64,000 nucleotides of DNA, from NCBI RefSeq assembly GCF_014655955.1, contig NZ_BNBO01000018.1, positions 1 through 64,000 of the forward strand. Direction: 5' to 3'. The notes under the pieces are model-generated. The model was not told where the DNA came from and ran no database searches. It saw only the letters and a program-made list of their open reading frames with translations. Numbering within the stretch: the stretch's first letter is position 1; every line of letters begins with the position of its first letter. Of this stretch, positions 35,668-44,431 are shown piece by piece. Made by a program: the position numbers and the translations under genes. The stretch is from Kitasatospora indigofera. GTDB lineage: Bacteria; Actinomycetota; Actinomycetes; Streptomycetales; Streptomycetaceae.

Positions 35668-38213
35668 CCGACATCCGCACCAACGCCGACACCGCCGACA
35701 CCGCCGACTCCACCCCGAAGCCGGGCCCCACCGCGCCGGCCGCCGGGGCACCGGAACTGGCGGCACTGGACCTGGACCTGGACCGCAAGGCCGCGCTGGT
35801 CTCCGGCGGCGGCGTCTTCCGCACCAGCGCGGAGCCCGCCCTGGGCCTGCGGCCGATCATCACCTCCGACGGCCCGGTCGGCGTCCGCGGCGAGCGCTGG
35901 GACGAGTCGGACACCGCGCTCGCACTGCCGTCCGTCACCGCCATGGCCGCCGGCTGGGACGAGGACCTCGTCCGCGAACTGGGCGCCCTGCTGGCCGCCG
36001 AGGCCCGCCGCAAGGGCGTCGACATGCTGCTCGCCCCCACCCTCAACCTGCACCGGTCCCCGCTCGCCGGGCGGCACTTCGAGTGCTTCTCCGAGGACCC
36101 GCTGCTCACCGGCCGGATCGGCGCCGCCTACATCGAGGGCGTGCAGAGCGGCGGGGTGGCGGCCACCGCCAAGCACTACGTCGCCAACGACTCGGAGACC
36201 GAACGGCTCACCCTGGACGCCCGGGTCGACGAGCGGACCCTGCGCGAGGTCTACCTCGCGCCCTTCGAGGCCGCCGTCCGGGCCGGGGTGTGGGCCGTGA
36301 TGTCCGCCTACAACCGGGTCAACGGCGAGGCGATGAGCGAGAGTCCGCTGCTCACCGAGCCGCTGAAGGGCGAGTGGGGCTTCGACGGCCTGGTGGTCTC
36401 CGACTGGGGCGCGGTCCGCAACACCGTCCCCTCCGGCTCCGCCGCCGTCGACCTCGCCATGCCCGGCCCGAACGAGCACTGGGCCGCCGCGCTGGCCGAG
36501 GCCGTCCGGTCCGGCCTGGTCAGCGAGGCCGCCCTGGACGACAAGGTCCGCCGGCTGCTCCGGCTGGCCGGCCGGGTCGGCGCGCTGGACGGCCCGGCCA
36601 CGGAGCCGGCCACGGCCCCGACGCCCGACGACGACGGGACCCGCGGGCTGCTCCGCCGGGCGGCGGCCGCCGCCGCCGTGCTGCTGCACAACCGCGACGC
36701 CGTCCTGCCGCTGGACGCCAAGGCGCTGCGCCGGGTGGCCGTGATCGGCCCGAACGCCGCCACCGCCCGGGTGCAGGGCGGCGGCAGCGCCTCGGTCTTC
36801 CCCGCCTCGGTGGTCTCCCCGCTGGAGGGCATCCGGGCCGCGCTGCCGGACGGAGTCCTGGTCGAGCACGCCGCCGGGGTGCGGACGGCGCTGCGGCCGA
36901 CCCCGCTGGAGCGGGCCGACTGCCGGCACCCGGAGACCGCCGAACCCGGCCTGCTGGCCCGCTACCTGGACGCCGACGGCCGGGAGCTGCACCGCGAGCA
37001 CCGGCCGAGCGGCCGGGTGCTGGAGCCCGCGGAGGGCGCCGGGCTCGACTCCTTCGGGGCGGTCGAGGTCAGCACGGTGTTCCGGGCGCCCGCCGCCGGC
37101 CGCTGGCGGATCGGCGTGGTCGGCCTCGGCCGGATCGTGCTGGAGGCCGACGGCGCCCTGCTGCTGGACGAGTACGTGCCGGCCGAGTCCGACGACCCGA
37201 CCTACCTGCACGTGTCGCCGTCCTTCCGGCAGGTCGAACTGGAGCTGGCGGCCGGCCAGGAGGTGACCCTGCTGGCCCGGCGGACGGCCGAGCCCGAGCA
37301 CGGCCGGGTGCTCGTGCTGGCCGCCGACCCGCCGGTGGCCGCCGAGGCCGCCGAGCTGGCGGCCGCGGTCGAACTCGCCCGGGGGGCCGACGCCGTGGTC
37401 GTCGTGGTGGGCACCACCGACGAGCACGAGAGCGAGGGGTTCGACCGCGGCACGCTCCGGCTGCCTGGCGGCCAGGACGCCCTGGTCTCGGCGGTGGCGG
37501 CGGCCAACCCGGCCACCGTGGTGGTGGTCAACACGGGCGGCCCGGTGCTGCTGCCCTGGCGCGAGGAGGTGGCGGCGGTGCTGCTCGGCTGGTTCCCCGG
37601 CCAGGAGGGCGGCGACGGCCTGGCCGACGTCCTGTTCGGCCGGGCCGAGCCCGGCGGCCGGCTGCCCACCAGCTGGCCGGCCGAGGAGCGGGACGCCCCG
37701 GTGCTCGACACCACCCCGCAGGGCGGCGTGCTCGCCTACACGGAGGGGCTGCACATCGGCTACCGGGGCTGGCTGCGGGCCGGGCAGCGCCCTGCGTACT
37801 GGTTCGGGCACGGGCTCGGCTACGGCGCCTGGGAGTACCTGGGCCTGACGGCGCCCGGATCGGTGGCGCAGGGGGCCGGCTTCACCGTCCGGGTCGCGCT
37901 GCGCAACACCGGGACCCGCAGCTCGCGCGAGGTGGTGCAGGTCTACCTGGCGCGGCCCGGCAGCGGGGTGGAGCGACCGGTGCGCTGGCTGGCCGGCTTC
38001 GCCGCCGTCCGGGCCGAGCCGGGGCAGCGGGTCGAGGTGGACGTGCCGGTGGAGGCGCGGGCCCTGCAGCACTGGTCGGTGCAGGACGGGCGCTGGCTCG
38101 GCGAGCCGGGCGGGTTCACCGTGCTGGCCGGTCCGTCCAGCGGCGAGCTGCCGCTGACGGCCGCGGTGCGGCTGACCGGGCCGGACGGCGGCCGGGCCGC
38201 GTCCAGGCCGTAG
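35664..38213 (+). CDS. GH3 beta-glucosidase, intracellular, with PA14 insert
   Basis: 849 residues and no signal peptide, so it acts in the cytoplasm on imported oligosaccharides. The N-terminal GH3 barrel has KHYVANDSETER and VVSDWGA with nucleophile Asp247. In the second domain, ESEGFDRG contains Glu591, a candidate acid/base. A PA14-like insert lies at about residues 430-550, and the C-terminus is fibronectin III-like (SREVVQVYLARP). This is the layout of many GH3 beta-glucosidases. It starts by a 4-nt overlap with the permease stop, placing hydrolysis in the same operon as uptake. Confidence 0.
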   Translation: MTDIRTNADTADTADSTPKPGPTAPAAGAPELAALDLDLDRKAALVSGGGVFRTSAEPALGLRPIITSDGPVGVRGERWDESDTALALPSVTAMAAGWDEDLVRELGALLAAEARRKGVDMLLAPTLNLHRSPLAGRHFECFSEDPLLTGRIGAAYIEGVQSGGVAATAKHYVANDSETERLTLDARVDERTLREVYLAPFEAAVRAGVWAVMSAYNRVNGEAMSESPLLTEPLKGEWGFDGLVVSDWGAVRNTVPSGSAAVDLAMPGPNEHWAAALAEAVRSGLVSEAALDDKVRRLLRLAGRVGALDGPATEPATAPTPDDDGTRGLLRRAAAAAAVLLHNRDAVLPLDAKALRRVAVIGPNAATARVQGGGSASVFPASVVSPLEGIRAALPDGVLVEHAAGVRTALRPTPLERADCRHPETAEPGLLARYLDADGRELHREHRPSGRVLEPAEGAGLDSFGAVEVSTVFRAPAAGRWRIGVVGLGRIVLEADGALLLDEYVPAESDDPTYLHVSPSFRQVELELAAGQEVTLLARRTAEPEHGRVLVLAADPPVAAEAAELAAAVELARGADAVVVVVGTTDEHESEGFDRGTLRLPGGQDALVSAVAAANPATVVVVNTGGPVLLPWREEVAAVLLGWFPGQEGGDGLADVLFGRAEPGGRLPTSWPAEERDAPVLDTTPQGGVLAYTEGLHIGYRGWLRAGQRPAYWFGHGLGYGAWEYLGLTAPGSVAQGAGFTVRVALRNTGTRSSREVVQVYLARPGSGVERPVRWLAGFAAVRAEPGQRVEVDVPVEARALQHWSVQDGRWLGEPGGFTVLAGPSSGELPLTAAVRLTGPDGGRAASRP

Positions 38214-38215
38214 CT

Positions 38216-38241
38216 CCCGCCCGGCGGTGGCGCCGGGCGGG
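38216..38241. terminator. Hairpin terminator after the GH3 gene
   Basis: Perfect 11-bp arms (38216-38226, 38231-38241) with loop GTGG start 3 bp after the GH3 stop codon. The next gene is convergent, so this may serve both directions. Confidence 0.
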
Positions 38242-38421
38242 CGGGCCCTGGTCCGGGTGGGCACGGGGCCGAACAAGGGCGGGCGGGACCGGGGCGGGCA
38301 TGGGGGCCCGCCGGGTCTCCGCCCGCCCCTCGTCGTGCCCGGGCCTCGTCGTCCCCACCCCTCGCCGTACCCGCCCCTCGCCGTGCCCGGGCCGGTGGCG
38401 GCCCGGGCCGGTGCCGTCCCC

Positions 38422-39240
38422 TCAGTCCCGGGCCTGGGCCGCCGCGCGCTCCACCAGCTCCCGCTCGGGGCGCACCCCGGTGTAGCGGACGAACTGCTCC
38501 AGCCCCTGCCGCACCAGCACCTCGTGCCCGCTGATCACCTGCCGGCCGAGCGCGCGGGCCCGCTTGACCAGCGGCGTCTCCACCGGCAGGGCGACCACGT
38601 CGAAGACGGTCGTCGCGGCCTCCACCGTGGCCGGCTCGAAGGAGAGGTCCTCCGCCTCCGGGCCGCCGCGCATGCCGATCGGCGTCACGTTGACGATCAG
38701 GTCGGCCCGCAGGCCGCCCACGCCGGAGCGCCAGGACCAGCCCTGGGCCTCGGCCAGCGCGCGCCCGGCCGCCTCGTTGCGGGCGACCACCGTGCCCGAG
38801 CGGTACCCGGCGTCACCGAGCGCGCCGGCCACCGCCTTGGCCATGCCGCCGCTGCCGCGGAGCGCGACGGTGGCGTCCAGCGGCACCCCGTGGGCCTCCA
38901 GCAGCTGGGCGACGGCGAGGTAGTCGGTGTTGCAGGCGCGCAGGACACCGTCGTCGTTGACGATCGTGTTGACCGAGCGGACGGCCGCCGCCGACGGGTC
39001 CAGCTCGTCGACCAGCGCGATCACGTCCTCCTTGAACGGCATGGAGATCGCACAGCCCCGGATGCCCAGCGCCCGGACCCCGCCGATGGCCGCCGGCAGG
39101 TCGGTGGTGGTGAAGGCCTTGTACAGGTAGTCCAGGCCGAGTTCCCGGAAGAGGAAGTTGTGGAACCTGGTGCCGAAGTTGCCCGGCCGCGCGGCCAGCG
39201 ACATGCAGAGCCGGGTGTCCTTGCTGATCCGGGTGGTCAT
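38422..39240 (-). CDS. Shikimate dehydrogenase-like oxidoreductase
   Basis: 272 residues, normal for AroE-type enzymes. The N-terminal substrate domain has SMPFKEDV with the likely catalytic Lys, and a later NTIVNDDG and ACNTDY (substrate Asp). The nucleotide-binding region has LRGSGGMAKAV and NVTPIGMRG. Such stand-alone paralogs in actinomycetes may use shikimate, quinate or aminoshikimate; the substrate cannot be told. The start has a weak GAAGGGG site. It stands alone, convergent with the GH3 operon. Confidence 0.
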   Translation of the reverse strand: MTTRISKDTRLCMSLAARPGNFGTRFHNFLFRELGLDYLYKAFTTTDLPAAIGGVRALGIRGCAISMPFKEDVIALVDELDPSAAAVRSVNTIVNDDGVLRACNTDYLAVAQLLEAHGVPLDATVALRGSGGMAKAVAGALGDAGYRSGTVVARNEAAGRALAEAQGWSWRSGVGGLRADLIVNVTPIGMRGGPEAEDLSFEPATVEAATTVFDVVALPVETPLVKRARALGRQVISGHEVLVRQGLEQFVRYTGVRPERELVERAAAQARD

Positions 39241-39265
39241 GGTCGGTCTACCCCTTCCCGTCGTA

Positions 39266-39319
39266 CCGGCGTGCCGCCGGGCAGGACGCCGGCCCGGCGT
39301 GCCGCCGGGCAGGACGCCG
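39266..39319. repeat. 26-bp direct repeat, two copies
   Basis: The segment CCGGCGTGCCGCCGGGCAGG and the following six bases occur at 39266-39291 and 39294-39319. It lies just upstream of the shikimate dehydrogenase-like gene, 26 bp from its start codon, and may overlap its promoter. Confidence 0.
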
Positions 39320-39411
39320 CCGCCCGGCCCCGCCTCCCCACCCTGCCCGACCGGCCGGGGCGGTACCAGGACCTCCCGCCCCCGCGCGCCGGGCGGGCCG
39401 GCCCGAGCCGT

Positions 39412-39900
39412 TCACCGCTGCCGCTGGGTCCACGGCAGGACGAACCAGAGGCCCGCGAACATCAGCACGGTCAGCGCGGTGATCACCGCGGCCGGCACCG
39501 GCCCGAGCACCACGTCGGTGATCAGCAGCACCGCGCCGCTGAGCGCCAGGGCCAGGAAGAACAGGCCCGCCTCGGCCAGCCGGGAGGAGAGCGCGACGAT
39601 CCGGCGCTTGGCCCCCCGGTGGAAGAGCCCGCGGTGCAGCGCGACCGGGGTCGCCAGCACCGCCGAGGCCACCACGGTGAGCAGCAGGGTGGTGACGTAG
39701 ACGCCGGTCTGGAAGTCGTTCAGCTGCGGGAACCGGCTGGTGAACGCCAGGCCCAGCAGGAAGGCGAAGACGATCTGCACCCCGGTCTGGACGACCCGCA
39801 GCTCCTGGAGCAGTTCGACCAGGTTGCGGTCGGCCCGCTCGTCGGGCGTCTCGTGACGCTCCACGTCCGGGCCCCGGTCCGGTTCCGGTGCCGTCGCCAC
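39412..39900 (-). CDS. DUF6328-type membrane protein
   Basis: 162 residues with the GTG start at 39900; an open frame runs 81 nt further into the preceding gene, which I consider less likely. The charged N-terminus (ETPDERADRNLVELLQELRVVQTGVQ) followed by four predicted membrane helices (VFAFLLGLAF, TTLLLTVVASAVLA, LFFLALALSGAVLL, VITALTVLMFAGLW) matches the actinobacterial DUF6328 family. Its function is unknown. It follows the GDSL hydrolase by 10 bp and is probably cotranscribed. Confidence 0.
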   Translation of the reverse strand: MATAPEPDRGPDVERHETPDERADRNLVELLQELRVVQTGVQIVFAFLLGLAFTSRFPQLNDFQTGVYVTTLLLTVVASAVLATPVALHRGLFHRGAKRRIVALSSRLAEAGLFFLALALSGAVLLITDVVLGPVPAAVITALTVLMFAGLWFVLPWTQRQR

Positions 39901-39910
39901 CCGGCCGAGC

Positions 39911-40798
39911 CTACCGGCCGGCCGCTGCGCGGACCGGGATCGACAGCAGGACGGGCAGCATCCGGAGCGCGTACGCGGCATAGCCCCGGGCCGACGGGTG
40001 CACGCCGTCCGGGCCGAGCAGTTCGGCGGGCCGGGCCCGGAACTCGTCCACCGAGGAGGGCGCGATCAGCGCGCCGGCCCGCACGGCCGCCCTGGTCTGC
40101 AACCGCGCCAGCCGCCGGGCCCGGCGGGAGGCGACGAGCCGGACCGGCGCGCGGAAGCCCGGTGCGCCACCCGGGTCGGCGCAGGGGACGACGACCACCT
40201 CCCAGCCGGCCCGGCCCAGCCCGTCGAGCACCCGGGCGAAACGACGGGCCGCCCCGCCGACGGACCCCGGCAGCATGGTGTCGTTGCTGCCGACGATGAT
40301 CACGGCGACACCCGGCCGCAGGGTGCCCGCCCGCGCGACCTGCCGGTGCAGGGTGCGGGTGGTGGCGCCGGCCCGGGCGAGGACGCGGAGGTTCACCGGG
40401 CGCCCGCTGCCGTCCGCCAGCCCCTGGGCCAGCCGGGCTCCCAGGGTCTCCTCCTTGCGGCCGGCGCCGACGCTGCGGGCCAGCGAGTCACCGAGCATCA
40501 GCAGGGACAGCGGGGCGCCCTCGGCCGGGCCGTACCGGCCGTCGGCGACCGGCGCGGCCCAGGTCGACGGGGGGTTGGTCATCAGGACGGAGGTGAAGAG
40601 CCGGGCGCCGAGCAGCTGCAGCCGCCGGCGGCGGCGCCGCAGCGGGCCGGCGGGCCGCCGCGGGCCGCGGCCGGGTGCCGGGACACGGGGTCCGCGCCCG
40701 TCCGTCGGGGCGGTGCGGGGTACGGCGGGCACCTGGCCGGCCCACGGCTCGTCCCCGACAGGCCGGCGGGCATCGTCGCGATCCGCGGTGATCTTCAC
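39911..40798 (-). CDS. SGNH/GDSL hydrolase
   Basis: 295 residues. The four blocks are visible: MLGDSLARS (catalytic Ser), an AGATTR region (Gly), IIVGSNDT (Asn), and DGVHPSARGYAAYA (Asp and His). The N-terminus (about 1-70) is rich in Arg, Pro and Gly, and the segment LLGARLFTSVLM may be a weak membrane anchor. It probably cleaves esters; the substrate is unknown. An internal start could give a shorter protein, because the first 60 residues look low in complexity. Confidence 0.
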   Translation of the reverse strand: MKITADRDDARRPVGDEPWAGQVPAVPRTAPTDGRGPRVPAPGRGPRRPAGPLRRRRRRLQLLGARLFTSVLMTNPPSTWAAPVADGRYGPAEGAPLSLLMLGDSLARSVGAGRKEETLGARLAQGLADGSGRPVNLRVLARAGATTRTLHRQVARAGTLRPGVAVIIVGSNDTMLPGSVGGAARRFARVLDGLGRAGWEVVVVPCADPGGAPGFRAPVRLVASRRARRLARLQTRAAVRAGALIAPSSVDEFRARPAELLGPDGVHPSARGYAAYALRMLPVLLSIPVRAAAGR

Positions 40799-41019
40799 GG
40801 GAGGTGATCGTGGCGCACCGTCCGCACACGGCGCAAACCCCGCGCCCCCAATGGCCCAACCCCCGGTCCGGCCCGGGTCGGCGGGCGGGACCGGGGGCCG
40901 GGCCGGTCAGGGGGTCGGGGGTGGCTGCCGGGGGCGGGGCGCCGGGAGCGCGGGCGCCGCCCGGCCGGGGCCGGTCGGGGCCTGGCACACCGGCCTCGCG
41001 CACCGGCCGGGCCGCCGGG

Positions 41020-41643
41020 TCAGGGCGCGGTCGAGCGGCCCAGGTAGGTCAGCACCCCCGGGTCGGGCACCGGAAGGACGTGGAACCCGGTGCGGTCGTA
41101 GAAGGCCCGGGCTCCGGTGTTGGCGCTCACCATCCCGAGGTGCACCCGCTCCGCGCCGGCCCGGTGCAGGGCGGCGAGCAGGCGCTCGATCAGCAGGCGG
41201 CCGAAGCCGCGCCCCTGGAACTCCGGCAGCAGGTCGATGTGCAGATGGGCGGGGTAGTCGGCCAGCTCGGGCAGGATCATCCGCTCGGGGTTGTGCAGCA
41301 GCATGGCCATCAGCTCGTCGCCGTCGGCCGGCTCCCCCGCCGGCGGCGGGTACAGGTGGCCGACCCGGGGCAGCCAGCGCTCACGGAGCTCGGCCACGAA
41401 ACGGGCGGTGTCGGAGGTGCCGAGCACGTACCCGACGGCGGTGCCCCGGCCGTCGTCCAGGACGAAGGCGAGGCCGGGTTCGAGCTCCAGGTAGGGCCCG
41501 GCGAAGTTGTCCGGCAGCACCCGCTCGTTCTTGTACAGGCCGGTGGCGTCGCCGCCGGCCTCGGCGGTGCGGACGCAGATGTCGTAGACCGCCTCGCGGT
41601 CGGCGGGGCGGTACGGGCGGATCGTCGGTTGTGGGCGCTCCAT
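41020..41643 (-). CDS. GNAT-family N-acetyltransferase
   Basis: 207 residues. The acetyl-CoA site is seen as LLPEFQGRGFGRLLIERLL, followed by LGMVSANTGARAFYDRTGF. The N-terminus IRPYRPADREAVYDICVRTAEAG resembles the bacterial GNAT proteins compared with the acetyltransferase-like domain of O-GlcNAcase, so an aminosugar-related substrate is possible. It is monocistronic and lies downstream of the GH1 gene. Confidence 0.
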   Translation of the reverse strand: MERPQPTIRPYRPADREAVYDICVRTAEAGGDATGLYKNERVLPDNFAGPYLELEPGLAFVLDDGRGTAVGYVLGTSDTARFVAELRERWLPRVGHLYPPPAGEPADGDELMAMLLHNPERMILPELADYPAHLHIDLLPEFQGRGFGRLLIERLLAALHRAGAERVHLGMVSANTGARAFYDRTGFHVLPVPDPGVLTYLGRSTAP

Positions 41644-41795
41644 CGGGTGTCCTCTCCTCGATGCCTGCGGCTTCGGCGGTGCCCGCCGCCCGGGACGGCC
41701 GCACGACGGGACCGGTGGACGGCCGCACGACTGCCCGGCCCGGACGGTCGAACAGCCGAACGACCGGGCCGGGCCCGCCGTGCCCGGGCGGCGAA

Positions 41796-41835
41796 GGGCC
41801 GGGCACGGCAGACCCTCGGCTGCCGTGCCCGGCCC
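41796..41835 (-). terminator. Hairpin terminator of the cebEFG-glucosidase operon
   Basis: Perfect 15-bp arms (41796-41810 and 41821-41835) with a 10-nt loop lie 56 bp beyond the GH1 stop codon. It probably ends the operon before the GNAT gene. Confidence 0.
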
Positions 41836-41890
41836 CGCGACGGGGGCGGTGTCCCCTTCGCCCCCGCCGCCTTCCCGGCAGCGGCCCGTG

Positions 41891-43381
41891 TCAGGACGGG
41901 CTGTCCACCTGGGGGATCGAGTTGCTCCGCACGGTCCGCGCGTACCAGCGGGCGCTGGCCTTGGGGATCCGGAGCTGGGTGGCGTAGTCGACGTACACGG
42001 CCCCGAACCGGCGGCTGTAGCCGTACGACCATTCGAAGTTGTCGAGCAGGGACCACAGGAAGTAGCCCCGGACGTCGGCGCCGTCCGCGATCGCCCGGTG
42101 CACGGCCGCCAGGTGGCGGTGGACGTAGTCGATCCGGCGCGGGTCGAGCACCTCGCCCTCGGCGTTGACGGTGTCCTCGAAGGCGGCGCCGTTCTCGGTG
42201 ATCATCAGCGGCAGGCCCGGGTGGCGCCGGGAGACGTCGGTGATCAGGTCGTACAGCCCGCTCGGGTCGATCGCCCAGTTCATCGCGGTGAGTTCGCCGG
42301 GCGGCAGGTGGAAGACGACCTGCTCGGAGCCGGGCCAGGGCGAGTGGTCGCTGGCACCGTGGGCGTCGTTCCTGGCGGCCTCGCCCGGGGCGAGCTCCTC
42401 GCCCTCGGCCGGCGCCGACACCAGGGTCGGGCTGTAGTAGTTGATGCCGAGCACGTCGATCGGCGCGCCGATCACGGCCTCGTCGCCGGGCTGCACCAGG
42501 GCGTCCCAGTCGACCAGGTGGGCGGTGTCGGCACGCAGGTCGGCCGGGTAACCGCCCTCCAGGATCGGGCCGGTGAAGACCCGGTTGCCGACCGCGTCGA
42601 TCCGCCGGGCCGCGTCGAGGTCCGCCGGGGAGGCGGTCAGGGCGCGGACCTGGTGCAGGTTGAGGGTGACGGAGACCTTGGCGTCGGCCGGCAGTTCGGC
42701 GCGCAGGGCGGCCACCGCGCGGCCGTGGGCCAGGTTGAGGTGGTGGGCCGCGCGCAGGGCGTCGGCGGGGTCGGTGCGGCCGGGGGCGTGCACGCCGGAT
42801 CCGTAGCCGAGGAAGGCGCTGCACCACGGCTCGTTCAGGGTGGTCCAGAACTTGACCTTGTCGCCGAGCGCGCGGGCCGCGATGGCCGCGTACTCGCCGA
42901 AGCGCTCGGCGGTCTCGCGGACCGTCCAGCCGCCGAGGTCCTCCAGGTCCTGCGGGAGGTCCCAGTGGTAGAGGGTGGCGACCGGCTCGATGCCGGCCGC
43001 GAGCAGCTCGTCCACCAGGGCGCGGTAGAAGTCCAGGCCGCGCTCCACGGCCGGGCCGCGGCCGGTGGGCTGCACCCGGGGCCAGGAGATCGAGAAGCGG
43101 TAGGCCTTGAGGCCCAACTCGGCCATCAGTGCGACGTCTTCGCGGAACCGGTGGTAGTGGTCGGTGGCCACGTCGCCGGTGTCGCCCTGGTACGTCTTGC
43201 CGGGGGTGTGGCTGAAGGTGTCCCAGATCGACGGGGTGCGGCCGTCCTCCGCGGCCGCGCCCTCGATCTGGTAGGCCGCGGTGGCGGAGCCCCAGAGGAA
43301 GGTGCTGGGGAAGGTCAACTGCCCTTCCTGGGCGCTTGCTTCGGCCGGACGGTGCGGGGCGGATGAGGACACGGGTGTCAT
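41891..43381 (-). CDS. GH1 beta-glucosidase
   Basis: 496 residues, no signal peptide. The N-terminal GH1 signature is FLWGSATAAYQIEGA. The acid/base Glu184 lies in TLNEPW and the nucleophile Glu396 in MITENG. The aglycone and glucose binding YHWDLPQ region is present. It closes the operon after the two permeases, in the place of bglC in the known cebEFG-bglC loci, so it should cleave imported cellobiose and cello-oligosaccharides to glucose in the cytoplasm. It starts 106 bp after the second permease. Confidence 0.
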   Translation of the reverse strand: MTPVSSSAPHRPAEASAQEGQLTFPSTFLWGSATAAYQIEGAAAEDGRTPSIWDTFSHTPGKTYQGDTGDVATDHYHRFREDVALMAELGLKAYRFSISWPRVQPTGRGPAVERGLDFYRALVDELLAAGIEPVATLYHWDLPQDLEDLGGWTVRETAERFGEYAAIAARALGDKVKFWTTLNEPWCSAFLGYGSGVHAPGRTDPADALRAAHHLNLAHGRAVAALRAELPADAKVSVTLNLHQVRALTASPADLDAARRIDAVGNRVFTGPILEGGYPADLRADTAHLVDWDALVQPGDEAVIGAPIDVLGINYYSPTLVSAPAEGEELAPGEAARNDAHGASDHSPWPGSEQVVFHLPPGELTAMNWAIDPSGLYDLITDVSRRHPGLPLMITENGAAFEDTVNAEGEVLDPRRIDYVHRHLAAVHRAIADGADVRGYFLWSLLDNFEWSYGYSRRFGAVYVDYATQLRIPKASARWYARTVRSNSIPQVDSPS

Positions 43382-43487
43382 CGGGGGACGCTCCAGATGT
43401 GCGAGGAAGAGAGGCAGCGGGGAGGGTGGCCGGGCGGGGCGGCGGCGGAGGAGCCGCCGGCCCCCGCCCGGCCGGGGGTGCCGGGGC

Positions 43488-44420
43488 TCAGCCCTTGACG
43501 GCGCCCTGGGTGATCCCGCCGACGATGTGCTTGCCGAACAGGACGAACACGAGCAGGAGGGGAAGGGTGCCGATCAGCGCGCCGGCCATGATGATCGACC
43601 AGTCGGTGGACCATCCGGTGCCGAGCCCGGCGAGGGCGACCTGCACGGTCGGGTTGGAGGAGCCGTTCATCGCGATGATCGGCCACAGGAAGTCGTTCCA
43701 GGACTGGACGAAGGTCAGCATACCGAGCACCGCCATCGCCGGGCGGGCGATCGGCACGACGACGTGCCACACCACCCGCAGCGAGTTGGCGCCGTCCATC
43801 CGGGCGGCCTCCAACAGCTCCGAGGGCAGCGCCTGGACCAGGAACTGGCGCATGAAGAAGACACCGAAGGCGGTCACCAGCGAGGGCAGGATCAGCGCGC
43901 TCAGGTGGTTCCCCTGGCCGAGGTTCTTCATCAGGATGAACAGCGGCACCACGCTCAGCTGGGCCGGCACCGCGAGGGTCGCGATCACCAGGCCCATCAT
44001 CGCGCCCCGGCCGGGGAACTGGAGCTTGGCGAAGGCGAATCCGGCCAGCAGCGAGAAGCTGACGGTGCCGATCGTGACGGACCCGGCGACCAGCGTGGAG
44101 TTGAGCAGCGCCACGCCCATGCCCCGGCCGCCGGCGTTGTGCCAGACGTAGGACAGGTTCTTGAACAGGTTGCCGCCCGGGATCATCGGCGGCGGGGTGG
44201 AGACCACGGCGTGGGCGTCGGTGGAGGCCGCGACCAGGGTCCAGTAGAGCGGGAACAGCGAGGCGAGCGCGACCAGGACCAGGACGGCGTAGGTCAGCGG
44301 GCCGGCGTGGTGCTGGCGGCCCGCGCCCTTCCGCACGGAGCGGAGGCGACGCCGTGGCGCCTGGGCCTGGGCGTCCTGGTCCGCGGCGCGGACCGGAGCG
44401 GCCGGGTGTACGGCGGTCAT
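43488..44420 (-). CDS. cebG: Sugar ABC transporter permease, MalG type (CebG-like)
   Basis: 310 residues. The start at 44420 follows AGGAGG; a longer open frame lacks support. A cytoplasmic N-terminus precedes six membrane helices. FPLYWTLVAASTDAH and the EAA loop SELLEAARMDGANSLRVVWHVVVP identify the MalG class. It lies 11 bp after the other permease. The operon order (binding protein, two permeases, beta-glucosidase) and the CebR-type box upstream fit the cellobiose/cellotriose importer; the gene name rests on that context. Confidence 0.
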   Translation of the reverse strand: MTAVHPAAPVRAADQDAQAQAPRRRLRSVRKGAGRQHHAGPLTYAVLVLVALASLFPLYWTLVAASTDAHAVVSTPPPMIPGGNLFKNLSYVWHNAGGRGMGVALLNSTLVAGSVTIGTVSFSLLAGFAFAKLQFPGRGAMMGLVIATLAVPAQLSVVPLFILMKNLGQGNHLSALILPSLVTAFGVFFMRQFLVQALPSELLEAARMDGANSLRVVWHVVVPIARPAMAVLGMLTFVQSWNDFLWPIIAMNGSSNPTVQVALAGLGTGWSTDWSIIMAGALIGTLPLLLVFVLFGKHIVGGITQGAVKG

Positions 44421-44431
44421 GGTTCCTCCTC

